64,000 nt of DNA from Lepiota brunneoincarnata (taxonomy: Eukaryota > Basidiomycota > Agaricomycetes > Agaricales > Agaricaceae): assembly GCA_023014365.1 (NCBI GenBank), contig JAEBUN010000077.1:1-64000 (forward strand), written 5' to 3'. The first letter of the stretch is position 1; every line of letters starts with the position of its first letter. The notes beneath the pieces are model-generated. The model was not told where the DNA came from. It was given only the letters and a program-made list of their open reading frames with translations, and ran no database searches. Positions 46,640-58,736 of this stretch are shown one piece after another. The translations under genes were made by a program, and so were the position numbers.

Positions 46640-49600
46640 CATCCCTTCTTGGACTTCAACCATCAACAACTCACTTGCACAGCCACAGCCTTCCCCTACA
46701 TCGTCCTCTGCAACAAGCTCTATTGTCCTGATCTACGATCTTAAAGTCTAATGCACATGCCTCCAAGGTCTACTCACTCCTCTCAGGGGGCGGGGGCTCC
46801 TCTGCTGCCAGATCCTTCATTGCTGGACCCCCTTGCCATGGCTCCTTCCCATACTTAGGCTGCCCCCCTCAGCTCCTTCCAACCTGGATACAGTTCTGTG
46901 TCACAGGCTGTTGTCCCTGCTCCAGCTGCTGAGGCCCCCAAGAGGTCTCACAAGTCCATTGTTTATCCAGATGATGCCCCGGTGACCCCCCATCCCAAGT
47001 GCACCCACACACTCAAGCCCTCCACCTCCCTCAGGCAGGAGCTTGATCTTGAATCAGTCTCCAGTTCCATTAGGATGGCAGTTGACATGCCTGGCCTTGA
47101 GCCGTCCCCTGGCCCCACTTTTGCCGTGGATGAGGAGGAGAATCCCGATTTTGTCCCCACCTTTCTCGCCCTTTCCCACAGTCTTGCAGATGTAGAGGGT
47201 GAGACTGGGATTGTGGTGGATGCACTCAACACAGTGGCCCTTTGGCTGGAGAGAGCCAAGAGGGCCAAGCTTTCTGAGGGTGGCAGCGTGGAGGTTGCCC
47301 ACTCTCTGGCCAGGCTCTTCCACAAGGTGGAGGAGCATGACTGGGATGATATCCCCTTTATGGAGGGCAAGTGCACCCATAGGCTCCATAAGTGGGCCTC
47401 TGAGGTATATGGTCTGTCCAGGCTGGGCACCCCCACCCCTGCGCAAGGGAGGGGCAAATAGCCGGACTCTGCTAGTGCAGCTGCCCCTGCTGGGGTGGCA
47501 GGCAGCATGCATGCCCCCTCTCCTAGGGCCTCTGTGGCTCCTATGGAGGTGGATGGTGCTCCGCGGGCTGGTGGCTCTTGCCGCCCCCCTATGGAGGGTA
47601 ACCTCCCCCTGCCTCCCCCCCTGGCAGAGGACTTGGGGCATTTTCCTGCTGGGTATGCATGTCCTGTGCCTACCCAGCAATTCTTCAGAAACCTGGCCCA
47701 TACAGGGTTGGGCAATCCTGTCCCATTGGCTTGCAACCCTGGTGCTGGGCAGCGGCCATCTCGCGTCAGGGTAGCTCACGCTGCTCTTGTTCCCCTGCTG
47801 TTGGCAGCAGACAGGGCTCAGTTGGTTGCTAGGCCACCCCCTGGCCCCCTCCCTCCACACGTCAACTTGGCTACCAAGCCTCGTTCCCCACCCTGCTCCT
47901 ATGTGGCCATGGCTGTCTCTTCCCCATCAGGTCTGGTTGACCTAGTGTGTGCTCTCCTGGGGCTGCCTTCTCACAAGGTGGTCTTGTTTCATAAGCAGAC
48001 AACAGCCACTCAGCAGCCATCCAAGGCCCCCAAGCCTTGGATAACTACGTCAGGGCCTTTGCGCAAGCAGGTCATGCTCACCCTTGCAGGAGGTGGCCTC
48101 TCGGTTAACCTGGGCCCTGTTGTCTGCATGGAGATTCATTGGGTGACAGTGGCCACCCTGGCTTCTGCAGGCTCCCTCATGTATATCGAGTGGGTCCAGC
48201 AGATGGACACCCACATAGCTTGCTACACCACTGCTGTGCCCAGTGAACTGGACATCAGTACTATCAGGAACACAGTCTGAGCTCAGTGGCCTCAGGCCAT
48301 CATGGATGTGAACCTTCCCCGCTTGAAGAGCTACCTCAAGCTCCTTGACGTGCCTATGTTCTGGGGTGGTCAGCCCTGGCTCATGCCCAACAGGGTGGTC
48401 GAGGCCATGCAGCAATCTGTGTGGTCTGAGTATTTTGTGCTGGCCACCAGGCCGCGCATTGTCAAGAATTCGAGGGCTGCTGACATGGCCACCGTGTTCT
48501 TTGAGATCTGGGACTCTCAGCAGGGGTCCAATGTGAAGACTGTCTCACGACAGGTCATCACTATTGACGGCGCTCTGTGCAGGATCATCCCTGCCAAGGC
48601 CAACCCTGGCATTCCCCTCTGCCAGCGCTGCTGGAAGTGGGGGCACCCTTCTCTAGCCTGCCAACATGAGGCTATCTGCTGCTCCCACTGCAGCGGTCTG
48701 CATTCCCCAACCAACCATCGGGCATTTGTGTCATGTTGCAAGGGCCAGCCCAACCATAGGCTGCCCATTGCCCCTACTCCTGCTGACCGCCCCTGCCCTC
48801 ACGCCCCTGTTTGTGTGAACTGCGGTGGTGCTCACCATGAGGCCTTGTGCATGTGCTCCTCCTTATCTTCACCCAGTCTGGACCACATCACGTGGATGCA
48901 CCTCAAGTCTGTTCTGGCAGGCCCAATGGTTACCTGTTTGGTCTGTTGGATCGCCAATGCCTGCATGGAGTGTGGACATTGGCCTTGTCACTTTAAGGAG
49001 AGCATGTCAGTTATCATACTGAAGCCTGGCAAGCCCTCCTATGCTACTCTGAAGGCTTTTAGACTGATTGTCCTTCTTAACACTCTCAGTAAACTTATCA
49101 AGAAAATGATCTTGCACTGCTTGCAGTTTGAGGCTGTCAAGTTTGGCATGTTCCATCCAAACCAGTTCAGTGGTGTGATCCAGCAGTCCACTGAAGATGC
49201 TGGTGCCTATCTCATGCACCTAGTCCATGCTGGATGGGCTTGCAGGTTGAAGATGAGTGTTCTCACCTTTGACATTGCACAGTTTTTCCCATCCCTGAAC
49301 CATGGGATGCTTCTCGCAGTTCTGGCTCAGCAGGGGTTCTCCCCTTGTGTGGACCAGTTCTTCACTTTGTATCTCACGGGGAGGTTTACCAGCTACGCCT
49401 GGAATTCCTTCCTGTCTAAACCATTCCGGGTGGAGGCAGGGGTGGGCCAGGGGTCTGCCCTCTCACCTGTCCTGTCCAGCCTTTACTTAGCTCCCACCAT
49501 GTATATTATTGAGCAGAGGCTCCCTCAGCTGGGCCTCTTGCTCCTATCTTACATCAACAATGATACTATCGTGGCACAGGCCTGGGACCTGGATGCTAAC

Positions 49601-51360
49601 TGCGTCCTGCTCCACAGATTTTACAAGGTGGTCCATGACACCTTTACTCAGTTCGCACTTGTAGTGGAGCACGACAAGTCTGAGCTCTTCCATTTCTCAT
49701 GGGATCGTTCCGGTGAGAATCCCCTGGTGGACTTGGGGTTTCCCCCATTCACTGGCACTACTCCCCTTTGGCCCAAGACATATTGGAGGTACTTGGGCTT
49801 CTATTTCGATTGTGCTCCTACGTTTAAGGAGCATGTTTGCTTCTACTCTACCAAGGCTATTTCTATAGTTAAGGCCATGGGGATGCTTGGTAATTCCATC
49901 TGGGGGCTTCTGCCTGATCAGAAGCACCTTCTCTATCGGTTGTGCATGGTTCCTATAGCCATGTATGGCTTCCGCTTGTGGTTCTACTGGGGCGCTAGAT
50001 GTAAGGGCACTTTGGACCACCTCCACCAGATGCAGCATCGGGCTGCACTCTGGATTACTGGCACCTTTAGGACATCTCCCGATGGGGGAGTTGGGGCCAT
50101 TGCGGGCCTGATCCCCATTCATCTTCATCTCCAGAAGCTCCGTGATCGTGCCGAGTTGCGGTACGCCACGCTTGCTCTGGGTCATCCCATTTGTGCCCCC
50201 CTTGGCTGGGGCTACAGCGGTGATCTCCAGTCTCATGTCCAGTCTATAGCCAGGCTCCCTCCCCGAGAGTTGATCAAGGTGAAGGGGCCTGTTGTCGACA
50301 CTAATCAGCATCTTGCCACCCTTGCTGGGCCCTTCAATGCTATTGCACCAGAGGCCTGGCCAGGGCATCGACTCTTGGACATGTACCCGGGTCGGGTCCA
50401 CTTCCACTCGTACGACCAGGGGGCGGAGGATGCCCTTATGGCCCACATCGCAGCTCTTGACTGGATCCTCACCTGGTCGCAGGCTGATGTGGGGGTTCTG
50501 GTAGCAGCAATGGACATGAGTCTGCTGCCCCACCGGGTCCACTAGGCAGTTTTGGCCACTCAGGTTTTCCAGGGGCTGGACTGCATCCATGCAGTCTGGC
50601 TTCCAGGGGGGAAGGTTACAGCTCCTGAGGCTGAGCTTTTCACCATCCAGCTGGCAGTGTCCAAGGCAGTTTCTGTCAAGGGTGCCACCAGTCCTGTTCT
50701 GTTCACCAACTCAGTGGCCACGGCCAGGCGGGTGGTGGACCCTTCAGTGCACTCTGCCCAGGATCATTCCTTGGCGGTTTGTCGCCTACTTGCCAAGTGG
50801 TTTGCCAGGGGTCCAGCCCGCTTGGTCCATTTCTGGGAGGTCCCTTCGCATGTAAAGTGGCCTTTCCATACTCAGGTGCATGACTTCGCTAGGTTGTTGC
50901 CTCCTGTTGGGATAGGGGCTTGTCCCTGAGCCTTGCTTGACTACCTCTGCAAGGAGGAAGTATGTTCGTGTCAGGACCGCTGGATTGATTCATTCCAGGA
51001 TCCTGACTATTGTGGGCACAGTTTCCTCCAGCTCGCCAGGGATGATGACTGTCCCCTGCAGCCCACATATCTCCACAGTGGGGCCTGGATTCCGCACACT
51101 CACTCGGTGTCTGTAATGGCCCGGATGACATGTGCTATTCTTAATCATGCGCTGATAGGGTCCTCCCACCTCCATTCGTTCAGGGTGGCTTCGTCCCGGG
51201 CATGGGGAAATGCATGCCCGCATCTGCAGTCATGCATTGTATATACAAATACCCTGTAGTGTACAACTCAGTTGGTTGTACCGTAGTTAGTAGCTGCACA
51301 CAGCCTCCCTACGTGGCCTGCATTATAAATTGGAGATTTAAAAAAAAAAAAAAAAAAAAA
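46640..51360 (+). mobile_element. LINE L8: family A, complete ends but internally deleted
   Basis: Both ends are real: 5' CATCCCTTCTTGG and 3' ATTATAAATTGGAGATTT plus A20 (51341-51360). A target duplication GGTATAGGGCTC lies at 46628-46639 and 51361-51372. Total 4.72 kb. ORF1 with zinc knuckles is joined to RT by a deletion that removes the ORF1 end, the endonuclease and the RT N-terminus. RNase H follows, but the C-terminal Cys/His part is also deleted near 51165. Cannot be autonomous. Confidence 0.92.
46751..50929 (+). pseudogene. L8 fused ORF1-RT-RNase H frame
   Basis: A single frame of 1392 codons from MHMPPRSTHSSQG with four internal stops (TAG 46856, TAG 47459, TGA 48278, TAG 50543). 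The longest open part is 747 codons (48302-50545). Zinc knuckles CQRCWKWGHPSLAC, CSHCSGLHSPTNH and CVNCGGAHHEALC lie at residues 107-183 of that part. The RT palm follows: VIILKPGKPSYATLKAFR, FDIAQFFPSLNHG, VGVGQGSALSPVLSSLYLAP. The active site is YINND where L12 has YIDDG, so both catalytic Asp are lost. RNase H-like sequence AELFTIQLAVSKAV and LFTNSVATARRVV ends the frame. The junction lies at about 48831-48845 around CATGAGGC. Confidence 0.88.
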
Positions 51361-51372
51361 GGTATAGGGCTC

Positions 51373-51802
51373 TCCTGTGAGGGAGGACCCTATTGCTATG
51401 TGCTCTTGCGAGGCAAGCACCAGATGCACCAGACCCCAGAATCAACTTAGACTCTAACCTGGCTTAGTCAGTCAGGAGAACTGACAGAGGATTTAGTGCA
51501 CTCAAGCCAGGTCATGGGAGACTGTCCCAGCTCACTACAGCTCACACTTCACCAGGGAGTTAGTCTAGAGTCCTGGTTACTGGGCTTCCTGTTCCTGGGC
51601 AGGTGGTTTGCTGATGCCAACTGGTGTGGATCCCCACCTGTCCCAGGTCTCTGCCTTGCCCACAGCCAACCATGTTACACTCCCAGAGGTCCATGGACCA
51701 GTCACATGGAGTTGTTTCAGCACCCTAAGCCTGTGCTGCCCACTTCAGACAGAACACCCATGGGGGATCTAATCCCAGGGCATGCCCAGATGCAGACTCA
51801 CC
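51373..51802. other. Unassigned stretch beside L8
   Basis: 430 bp with no match to the repeats in this window. It is the right half of L8's target locus. No conserved ORF seen. Confidence 0.35.
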
Positions 51803-53164
51803 CAGAGCTCTAAAGCCCAGCCAGAGCAGCAAGATGCTGGTTGGTGTTGATAACAGGCCCCTTCACCTTAATCAACTCACGGTGAGGGAACCTTGCTATG
51901 GACCAGACATACAACTGGAGATTGCTGCTGTAGCCCCAACTGAGGAGGGCACAAACAGGGTGTCCTGGAGCAAGTGTAGTGTACCACAACTCAGCATGGT
52001 CATGAAGTTTCCGGAGATAGAGATGGATAGAGATCAGGCCTACAATGGCCCCAACCCCCCCATCAGGCAACATCCTAAAGGTGTCAGTAATCCAGAGTGC
52101 AGCCTGACACTGCATCTGGTGGAGGTGGTCCAGAGTGCCCTTATATCTAGTGCCCTGGTAATACCACAGACAAAAGCCATAGGTGGCTATAGGAACCACA
52201 CACAACTAATATAGCAGGCACTTCTGATCAGGCAGAAGCCCCTGAATGGAGTTACCAAGCATCTCCATGGCCCTGACCATGGAGATAGCCTTAGTAGAGT
52301 AAAAATGAACATGCTCCTTAAACGTAAGGGCACAATTGAAATAGAAGCCCAAATACTCCCAATAGGTCCTGGGCCAAAGGGGGGAAGTGCCAGTGAATGG
52401 GGGAAACCCCAAATCCACCAGAGGGTTCTCACCAGAATGATCCCATGAAAAGTGAAACAGCTCAGACTTGTTGTATTCCACAACAAGCACAAACTGGGTA
52501 AAGGTGTCATGGACTGATATATAAGATCTGCATGGAGAAGGATGCAGTTAGCATCCAAGTCCCAGGCCTGCACCACGATGGTACCATCGTCAATGTAAGA
52601 CAAGAGTGAGAGGCCCAGCTGAGGGAGCCCCTGCTCAATAATATACATGGCTGGAGCCAGGTACAGGCTGGACAGGACAGGTGAGAGGGCAGACCCCTGG
52701 CCCACCCCCACCTCTGCCTGGAATGGTTCAGACAGGAAGGAATTCCAGGCATAGCTGGTAAACCTCCCCATGAAATAGGAAGCAAAAAACTGGCTAACAC
52801 AAGTAGAGAACCCCTGTCTGGCCAGAATTGCAAAAAGCATCCCATGATTCAGGGATGGGAAGAACTGTGTGATGTCAAAGGCGAGAACACTTGTCTTCAA
52901 CCTGTGAGCCCACCCAGCATGGATCAGGTGCACAAGGTAGGCATCAGCATCTTCAGTGGACCTCTGGATCACACCACCAAACCAGTTTGGATGGAACATG
53001 CCAAACTTGACAGCCTCAAACTGCAAGTGGTGCAAGATCATTTTCTCAATAAGTTTACCAAGAGTGTTAAGAAGGATGATTGGTTGGAATGCCTTCAGTG
53101 TAGAGTAGGAGGGCTTGCCAGGCTTCAGTATGATAACTGACATGCTCTCCTTAAAGTGACGATC
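51803..53164 (-). pseudogene. LINE L12: reverse transcriptase fragment, family A type
   Basis: The frame from about 53164 reads FKESMSVIILKPGKPSY, FDITQFFPSLNHG, VGVGQGSALSPVLSS and LLSYIDDGTIVVQAWD, with an intact YxDD. A frameshift lies near 52510, and a stop at 52206 precedes LCVVPIATYGFCLWY. It lacks both ends. On its right it joins a family B 3'UTR at 53165. Confidence 0.85.
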
Positions 53165-56031
53165 AGGGTAATGTGTCAATTGGCAGTAAATCACTTCAAG
53201 CTGCCCAAGGGTAACTGGTGAATAACCATGGACTCCTCAAGGCCAAGGCCTGCAAGGGGGGATTAATCTGAAGGCCCTCTTTTTTTTTTTTTTTTCTTTT
53301 TTAAATCTCCAATTTATAACGCAGGCTGTGTAGGGAGGCCGTGTGCAGCTACTAACTATGGTACAACCAACCGAGCCATACACTACAGGGTATTTGTACA
53401 TACAATGTGTGACTGTGGATGCAGGCATGCGTTTCCCCATGCCCAGGATGAAGCCACCCCGAATGAATGGAGGCGGGAAGACGGCTACCGCCCAGCACGC
53501 AGCACAAGAACCAAACTGCAGCAAGGTCCCCCCCCTTATCAGGGGTTAGGGGTCAATTCCCTCATAAATCCCTACACACCACCTGAAGGCGGTGGGGGAA
53601 TAATCAACGCCCTGGCCCAGACCCAACTGGGCACCAGGCAGAGCCATTAGCCAATACCCCCCAGAGGGGGCCTGGCCCTCTCAGCAAACACGAATGTGGT
53701 CGGTGATGCCTTGAGGAAAGCAATGAGGGCCTCAACCGTAGCTGGGACCCCTGCCATGGAGTGCTTAGGGCAATTCCGGAATACATGCTCATGAGTCTCC
53801 TCCCAAAAACCCGCAGCAACAGGAATAGTCTTCCTGTGGGAAGAAGCACCTCTGATAGCTCCCTATCAGTGTGTGATTAAGAATAGCACACGTCATCTAG
53901 GCCATTACAGACACCGAGTGAGTGTGCGGGATCCAAGCCCCACTGTGGAGATACGTGGGCTGCAGGGGGCGGTCATCGTCCCTGGCAAGCTGGAGGAAAC
54001 TGTGCCTGCGATGGTCAGGATCCTGGAACGAATCGATCCAACAGTCCTGACACGAATGTACTTCCTCCTTGCGGAGGTAGTCAAGCAAGGCCTGGGGACG
54101 AGCCCCTATCCCAATGGGAGGCAACGACCAAGCAAAGTCATGCACCTGAGTATGGAAAGGCCACTTTGCATGCAACGGGACCTCCCAGAAATGGACTGAG
54201 TAGGCCAGACCCCCAGCAAACCACTTGGCAAGAAGGCAACAAACTGCCAAGGAATGACTCTGGGCAGAGGGCACTGAAGGGTCCACTACCTGCCTGGCTG
54301 CAGCCATCGAGTCGGTGAACAGAACAAGACAGGCGGCACCCTTGACAAAAACTGCCTTGGACACTGCCAGCCAGATGGCAAAAAGCTCGGCCTCAGGAGC
54401 CATAACCCTCCCCTCTGGAAGCTGGACCGCATGGATGCAGTCCAGCCCCCAGAAAACCTGAGCAGCTGAAACCACCTGGTGGACCCGGCAGGGTGGCAGA
54501 CTCACGTCCGTTGCTACCACCAGAACCCCCACATCAGCCTGCAACTGGGCAAGAACCTGGTCAAGAGCTGCAATGTGGGCCATAAGGGCATCCTCCGCCC
54601 CCCAGTTGTACAAGTGGAAGTGGACCCAAACCTGAAGGCCCTCCCCAGTTATCCCACTCCCTCAGGAGGATGGGGTTGGAATAAAAACATAGAGGGATTT
54701 TGCTCCAGAAAGCCCAACAGGGCATCAAGGCCGTGGGGCAAGCCACCACATCATGTGTACTTTGGACAAGAAGTGAGAATGTGTGTGCAGGTTTCAAGCC
54801 ATAACCCACAAGGACAGGAGTGATCCTCCTAGGGGTGGAATCTAGTGTGGTACTCCCTAATAGGGGTGTGACCGAGTATAGTGCAGACTGCCCGCACTGT
54901 GCCAGCAACAGACATCTGAGGGCCAATTTCTGGGAGCCAGGTACCTCCAGAGAGATATGAGGGTTGGAGAGGCTTCCCAAGGGAGTCCAACAGGGGGAGG
55001 AAATTTCTACCCTGATACAAGGGTGAGTGAAACATGTTCACCCACTTGTCAATACACCCCCTTGTGACCTCAGCCTGGAGGGAGTTGATGATGGTCGCCG
55101 GGCAGGCACCTAGCAAGATACGAAGCTCCTTTGCCATTGCAACAGCATCAGAGTGAAGCTTTGCAACAGAGCCTGAGGGCACCTGCCAGAAAGTAACAGT
55201 CCACTGGGCCTTGGCAGACAACCAGTGATCCAGAGACTGACACACCTCCAGGGAGTGAGCCTAGCTGGCATGAACAGAAGGATTAACAGCTCTGCAGGCA
55301 GAGCCTGTGGAGCTGGTGTAGATAAAAATATGATCAGTTTCAGCACAATCCAGGACCATGCCTACTCCCAATTGAATGGAGTGGAGCTCCACATCAGTGA
55401 GCAGAACCCTCCCCATGGCCTGCCTGACCAAGTACCTGCCTGCAAACATGCAAGCCACCAAAATAGCCTACAGTCTTCCACACAGCAGCCGGTGAGCACC
55501 AGCCACTATGCAATCAGACAACAGGTTGTCCTGCACCCTCCAGATAGAGGTGTACAGTCCATCAAGATACTATTGCTTCAAATCCCCCTCCAGATCAACA
55601 GTGTATAACATGAATTTGATCCACTCCAAGAAGCAGTCCAATAGACAGAGACCTGGCCTATTCTCATCTGCAAACAGAGAAAATGGCTCAGTAAGCTGCA
55701 GGAGTACATTCTGTATCTCCACAAGGGTACTCTTCACCTTAGGCCGAAGCGCAGGGGTGAGAGAAGAAATAGACCAAGGGTGCTCTGGAGAGCTCCCCCT
55801 GAACTTATGGCCCAGCAAGGGCCAAAGTGGATAATTCACTGTAAGGGTGGCAACCTGGAAAATCATATGGGAGACTAGCTTCTTGAGATGCAACCAGAAG
55901 GGCAGGAGGCCTGCAAGGGCCTCTGCCCCCCTAGTCAAAAACATACGAAAAGCACAGACAATCCAATTGGTGGCACGCCACTGCATGGAGTTAAATATCT
56001 TGAGGATTTCCTTGTTATGGAAACCCTCATG
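53165..56031 (-). mobile_element. LINE L13: family B C-terminal part and 3'UTR, split by L14
   Basis: Segments 54632-56031 (RT thumb MQWRATNWIVCAFR, GHKFRGSSPEHPW, RNase H-like ELHSIQLGVGMV, FHPRRIT) and 53165-53279 (3'UTR). L14 lies between, flanked by CTGAAGGCCCTC. The 3' end is lost by a junction with L12. At 56031 it meets plus-strand L15 head to head. Confidence 0.78.
53280..54631 (-). mobile_element. LINE L14: family A, 5'-truncated, with 12-bp target duplication
   Basis: Duplication CTGAAGGCCCTC (53268-53279, 54632-54643). T tail 53280-53295, AAATCTCCAATTTATAACGC, 3'UTR, then ORF2 C-terminal part with RNase H: GLDCIHAVQLPEGRVMAPEAEL, LFTDSMAAARQVVDPS. The acidic residues that L8 has lost are kept here (TDS). 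Relatively CpG-rich, so rather young. Confidence 0.9.
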
Positions 56032-57090
56032 ATTCCCACAACCCTGCTGCTGCTACCTCCCTGCTGGATACAGCGGACTTGCTGGGCCTAAACCTCTTGC
56101 TCCCTGGGAACCTGGACCCCACACACTTCCCCTTTGAGGAGGGGCTTGCTTCTACCATGATTGACCTTGTGTTTGCAAGGGCAACTGCAGGCCATCTGCC
56201 ACTTCCCATGAGGTGTCCCAATCTGCAGGGTCAATCTGACCACTGCCCCCTTTGGATCACTATCCCTCTGGAGGCCTTCAAGGAGGCTATGCCCAGGCAC
56301 TCACTGAAGTGGGACTTGGATGAGGAGGCCAAGTTCCTTGCTGAGGTTTCAACAGGGCTTATGGGTCTGGAGTTCCCAGACCTTGGCTCATCTGACAGGA
56401 TCAACAAGGTGGCCCTGGCTATCTTAGCAGTCTTCTCCAAGGCATGGCTTGCACACTCCAGGGAGATCTGTGTTGTCTCACAGTCCAAGCCATGGTGGGA
56501 CAACTAGTGCTCGCACACTTACACATGTACTCTCGGTCTCAGGACTGGGAGGATGCCCACACTTTTAAGTGGAAGGCTGCTAAGTGCAGATTCTTTGATG
56601 AGTGTATTGAGGAGATTGCTTCTACCAACAAGCACCCCTGGGACCTGATGGATTGGGTCAGGGCATGCAAGTTGCCTCCCTGCAAGGCAATCCACTATCG
56701 TGATCACCCCTGCAACACTCTTGAGGAGCTCTGGGAAGGGCTCTATGGTTCTTACAATGCTGCCAATGACCGCCCAGTCAATGTCAGGGTTCTTGATCAG
56801 ATCGATCCACTCCCCCCACAGGAGTGGCTGGTCTTCTCCAATTTGGAGATGCACAAAGCCTTGCACACATGCTCCTCCTTATCTTTGCCTGGTCTAGACC
56901 ACGTCATGTGAACACACCTCAAGTCCATTCTGGCAGGCCCAACAGTTACCCATTTGGTCTGTCGGATTGCTGATACCTGCATGGAGTGTGGGCATTGGCC
57001 TCATCACTTTAAGGAGAGTGTGTCAGTTATCATACTGAAGCCTGGCAAGCCCTCCTATGCTACCCCGAAGGCATTCCAACCAATCATCCT
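56032..57090 (+). mobile_element. LINE L15: endonuclease end and RT N-terminus, plus strand
   Basis: Frames read GLNLLLPGNLDPTHFPFEEG, MIDLVFARATAGHL, QSDHCPLWITIPLEAFKEAM (SDH endonuclease motif), LDEEAKFLAEVSTGL, then RTGRMPT-type linker, NVRVLDQIDPLPPQEW and VIILKPGKPSYATPKAFQ. A stop at 56911 interrupts the frame. Ends at L16's tail. Confidence 0.8.
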
Positions 57091-57785
57091 TTTTTTTTTT
57101 TTAAAAAAAAATCATCAATTTATAATGTGGTGCCTGAACACAGTCTGTGTACACAAGCTATGTACAAGGCAACTAATACATGGTATAACTACCAATAAAA
57201 GTAGGGAAGAGAGTTCTGCTGACTCAGAAGACTATACTCTGTAAAGAAGTGTGCATGGGTGAAGAGCTTGCTACTCTGACAAAAACTAGGGCATGATAGA
57301 TTAGGGGTGGATAGGGCCAACAGGTCCCCCCCCCCGAAGGGGGTTAGGAGTCAATTCTCCATAAATCCTTACACCCTGCAGACTAGGGCTTTAAGAACTT
57401 TGGGTTTCTGCCCTTATTGGGCATTAGGAGTCAATTCTCCATAAATCACTACACCCCGCCCAAGGGTGGGGGGTGAATAACCACTGGTTCCTTGAGGTCG
57501 AAGCCCACGAGGGGGGAATAACCTGAAGGCTCTCCCCAGTTATCCCACCCCTTGGGGCCAGGATAGGAACACAAACACGGAAGGATTGTATTTCAGAAAG
57601 CCCAGAAGGGTGTCGAGGTCGCAGGGTAAGCCGCCACACTGCGTATACTTTGGACAGGAAGTGAGAATGTGAGTATGGGTTTCAAGCTGCAACCCACAAG
57701 GACAGGAGTGGTCCTCCTGGGGATGGAACCTAGCGTGGTACTCCCCTATAAGGGCATGACCGAGTATAGTACAGGGCTGCCCGCA

Positions 57786-58161
57786 GGTATTGGCTAGTAG
57801 CTCTGCCTGGTGCCTGGTTGGGTCCAGGCTGGGGCATTGGTTATTCCCCCACTGCCTCCAGGTGGTGTGTAGGGATTTACGTGGGAATTGACCCCTAACC
57901 CCCGACAAGGGGGGGGACCTCGCCTCAGTTTGGTTCCCGTGCTGCGTGCTGGGCAGCAGCCGTCCTCCCACCTCTGTTCACTTGGGGCAGCTTTGTCCTG
58001 GGCATGGGGAAACATGTGCCCACATCCACAGTCACATGTTGTATGTACAGATACCCTGTAGCTTACAGCTCGGGTTGTACCGTAGTTAGTAGCTGCATGC
58101 GGCCTCCCTACACAGCCCGCATTATAAATTGGAGATTTAAAAAAAAAACAAAAAAAAAAAA
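57786..58161 (+). mobile_element. LINE L19: family A 3'UTR, plus strand
   Basis: 376 bp: GGTATTGGCTAGTAGCTC..., 3'UTR, ATTATAAATTGGAGATTT and a tail of A runs broken by one C (58138-58161). Strongly 5'-truncated. It splits L16/L17. Confidence 0.82.
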
Positions 58162-58736
58162 GAACCTAGCGTAGTACTCCCCTATAGGGGCATGACCAAG
58201 TATAGTGCAGGGCTGCCCGCACTGTGCCAGTGACAGACATCCAAGGACCAATTTCCCGGAGCCAGGTACCTCCAGAGAGGTATGAGGGTTGTAAAGGTCT
58301 CCTGAGGGAGTGCAGTAGGGGGAGGAAGTTTCTACCCCAATACAAGGGTGAGCAAAACATGTTCACCCACTTGTCTATGCACCCCCTCGTGACCTCAGCC
58401 TGGAGGGAGTTGATGGTAGTTGCTGGGCAAATGCCCAACGAGACACGAAGCTCCTTTGCCATTGCAACAGCATCAGAGTGGAGTTCCGCAACAGAGCCCA
58501 AAGGCACCTGCCAGAAAGTAACAGTCTGCTGGGCCTTGGCAGACAACCAGCAATCCAGAGATCAACAAACCTCCAGGGAGTGAGCCTGGCCGGCATGCAC
58601 AGAAGGATCCACAGCTCTGTGGGTGGAGCCTGTAGAGCTAATGTAGATGAAGATGTGGTCAGTTTCAGCATGATCCAAGATCACGCCTACTCCCAGCCAA
58701 ATGGAGTGGAGCTCCATGTCGGCAAGCAGAACCCTC

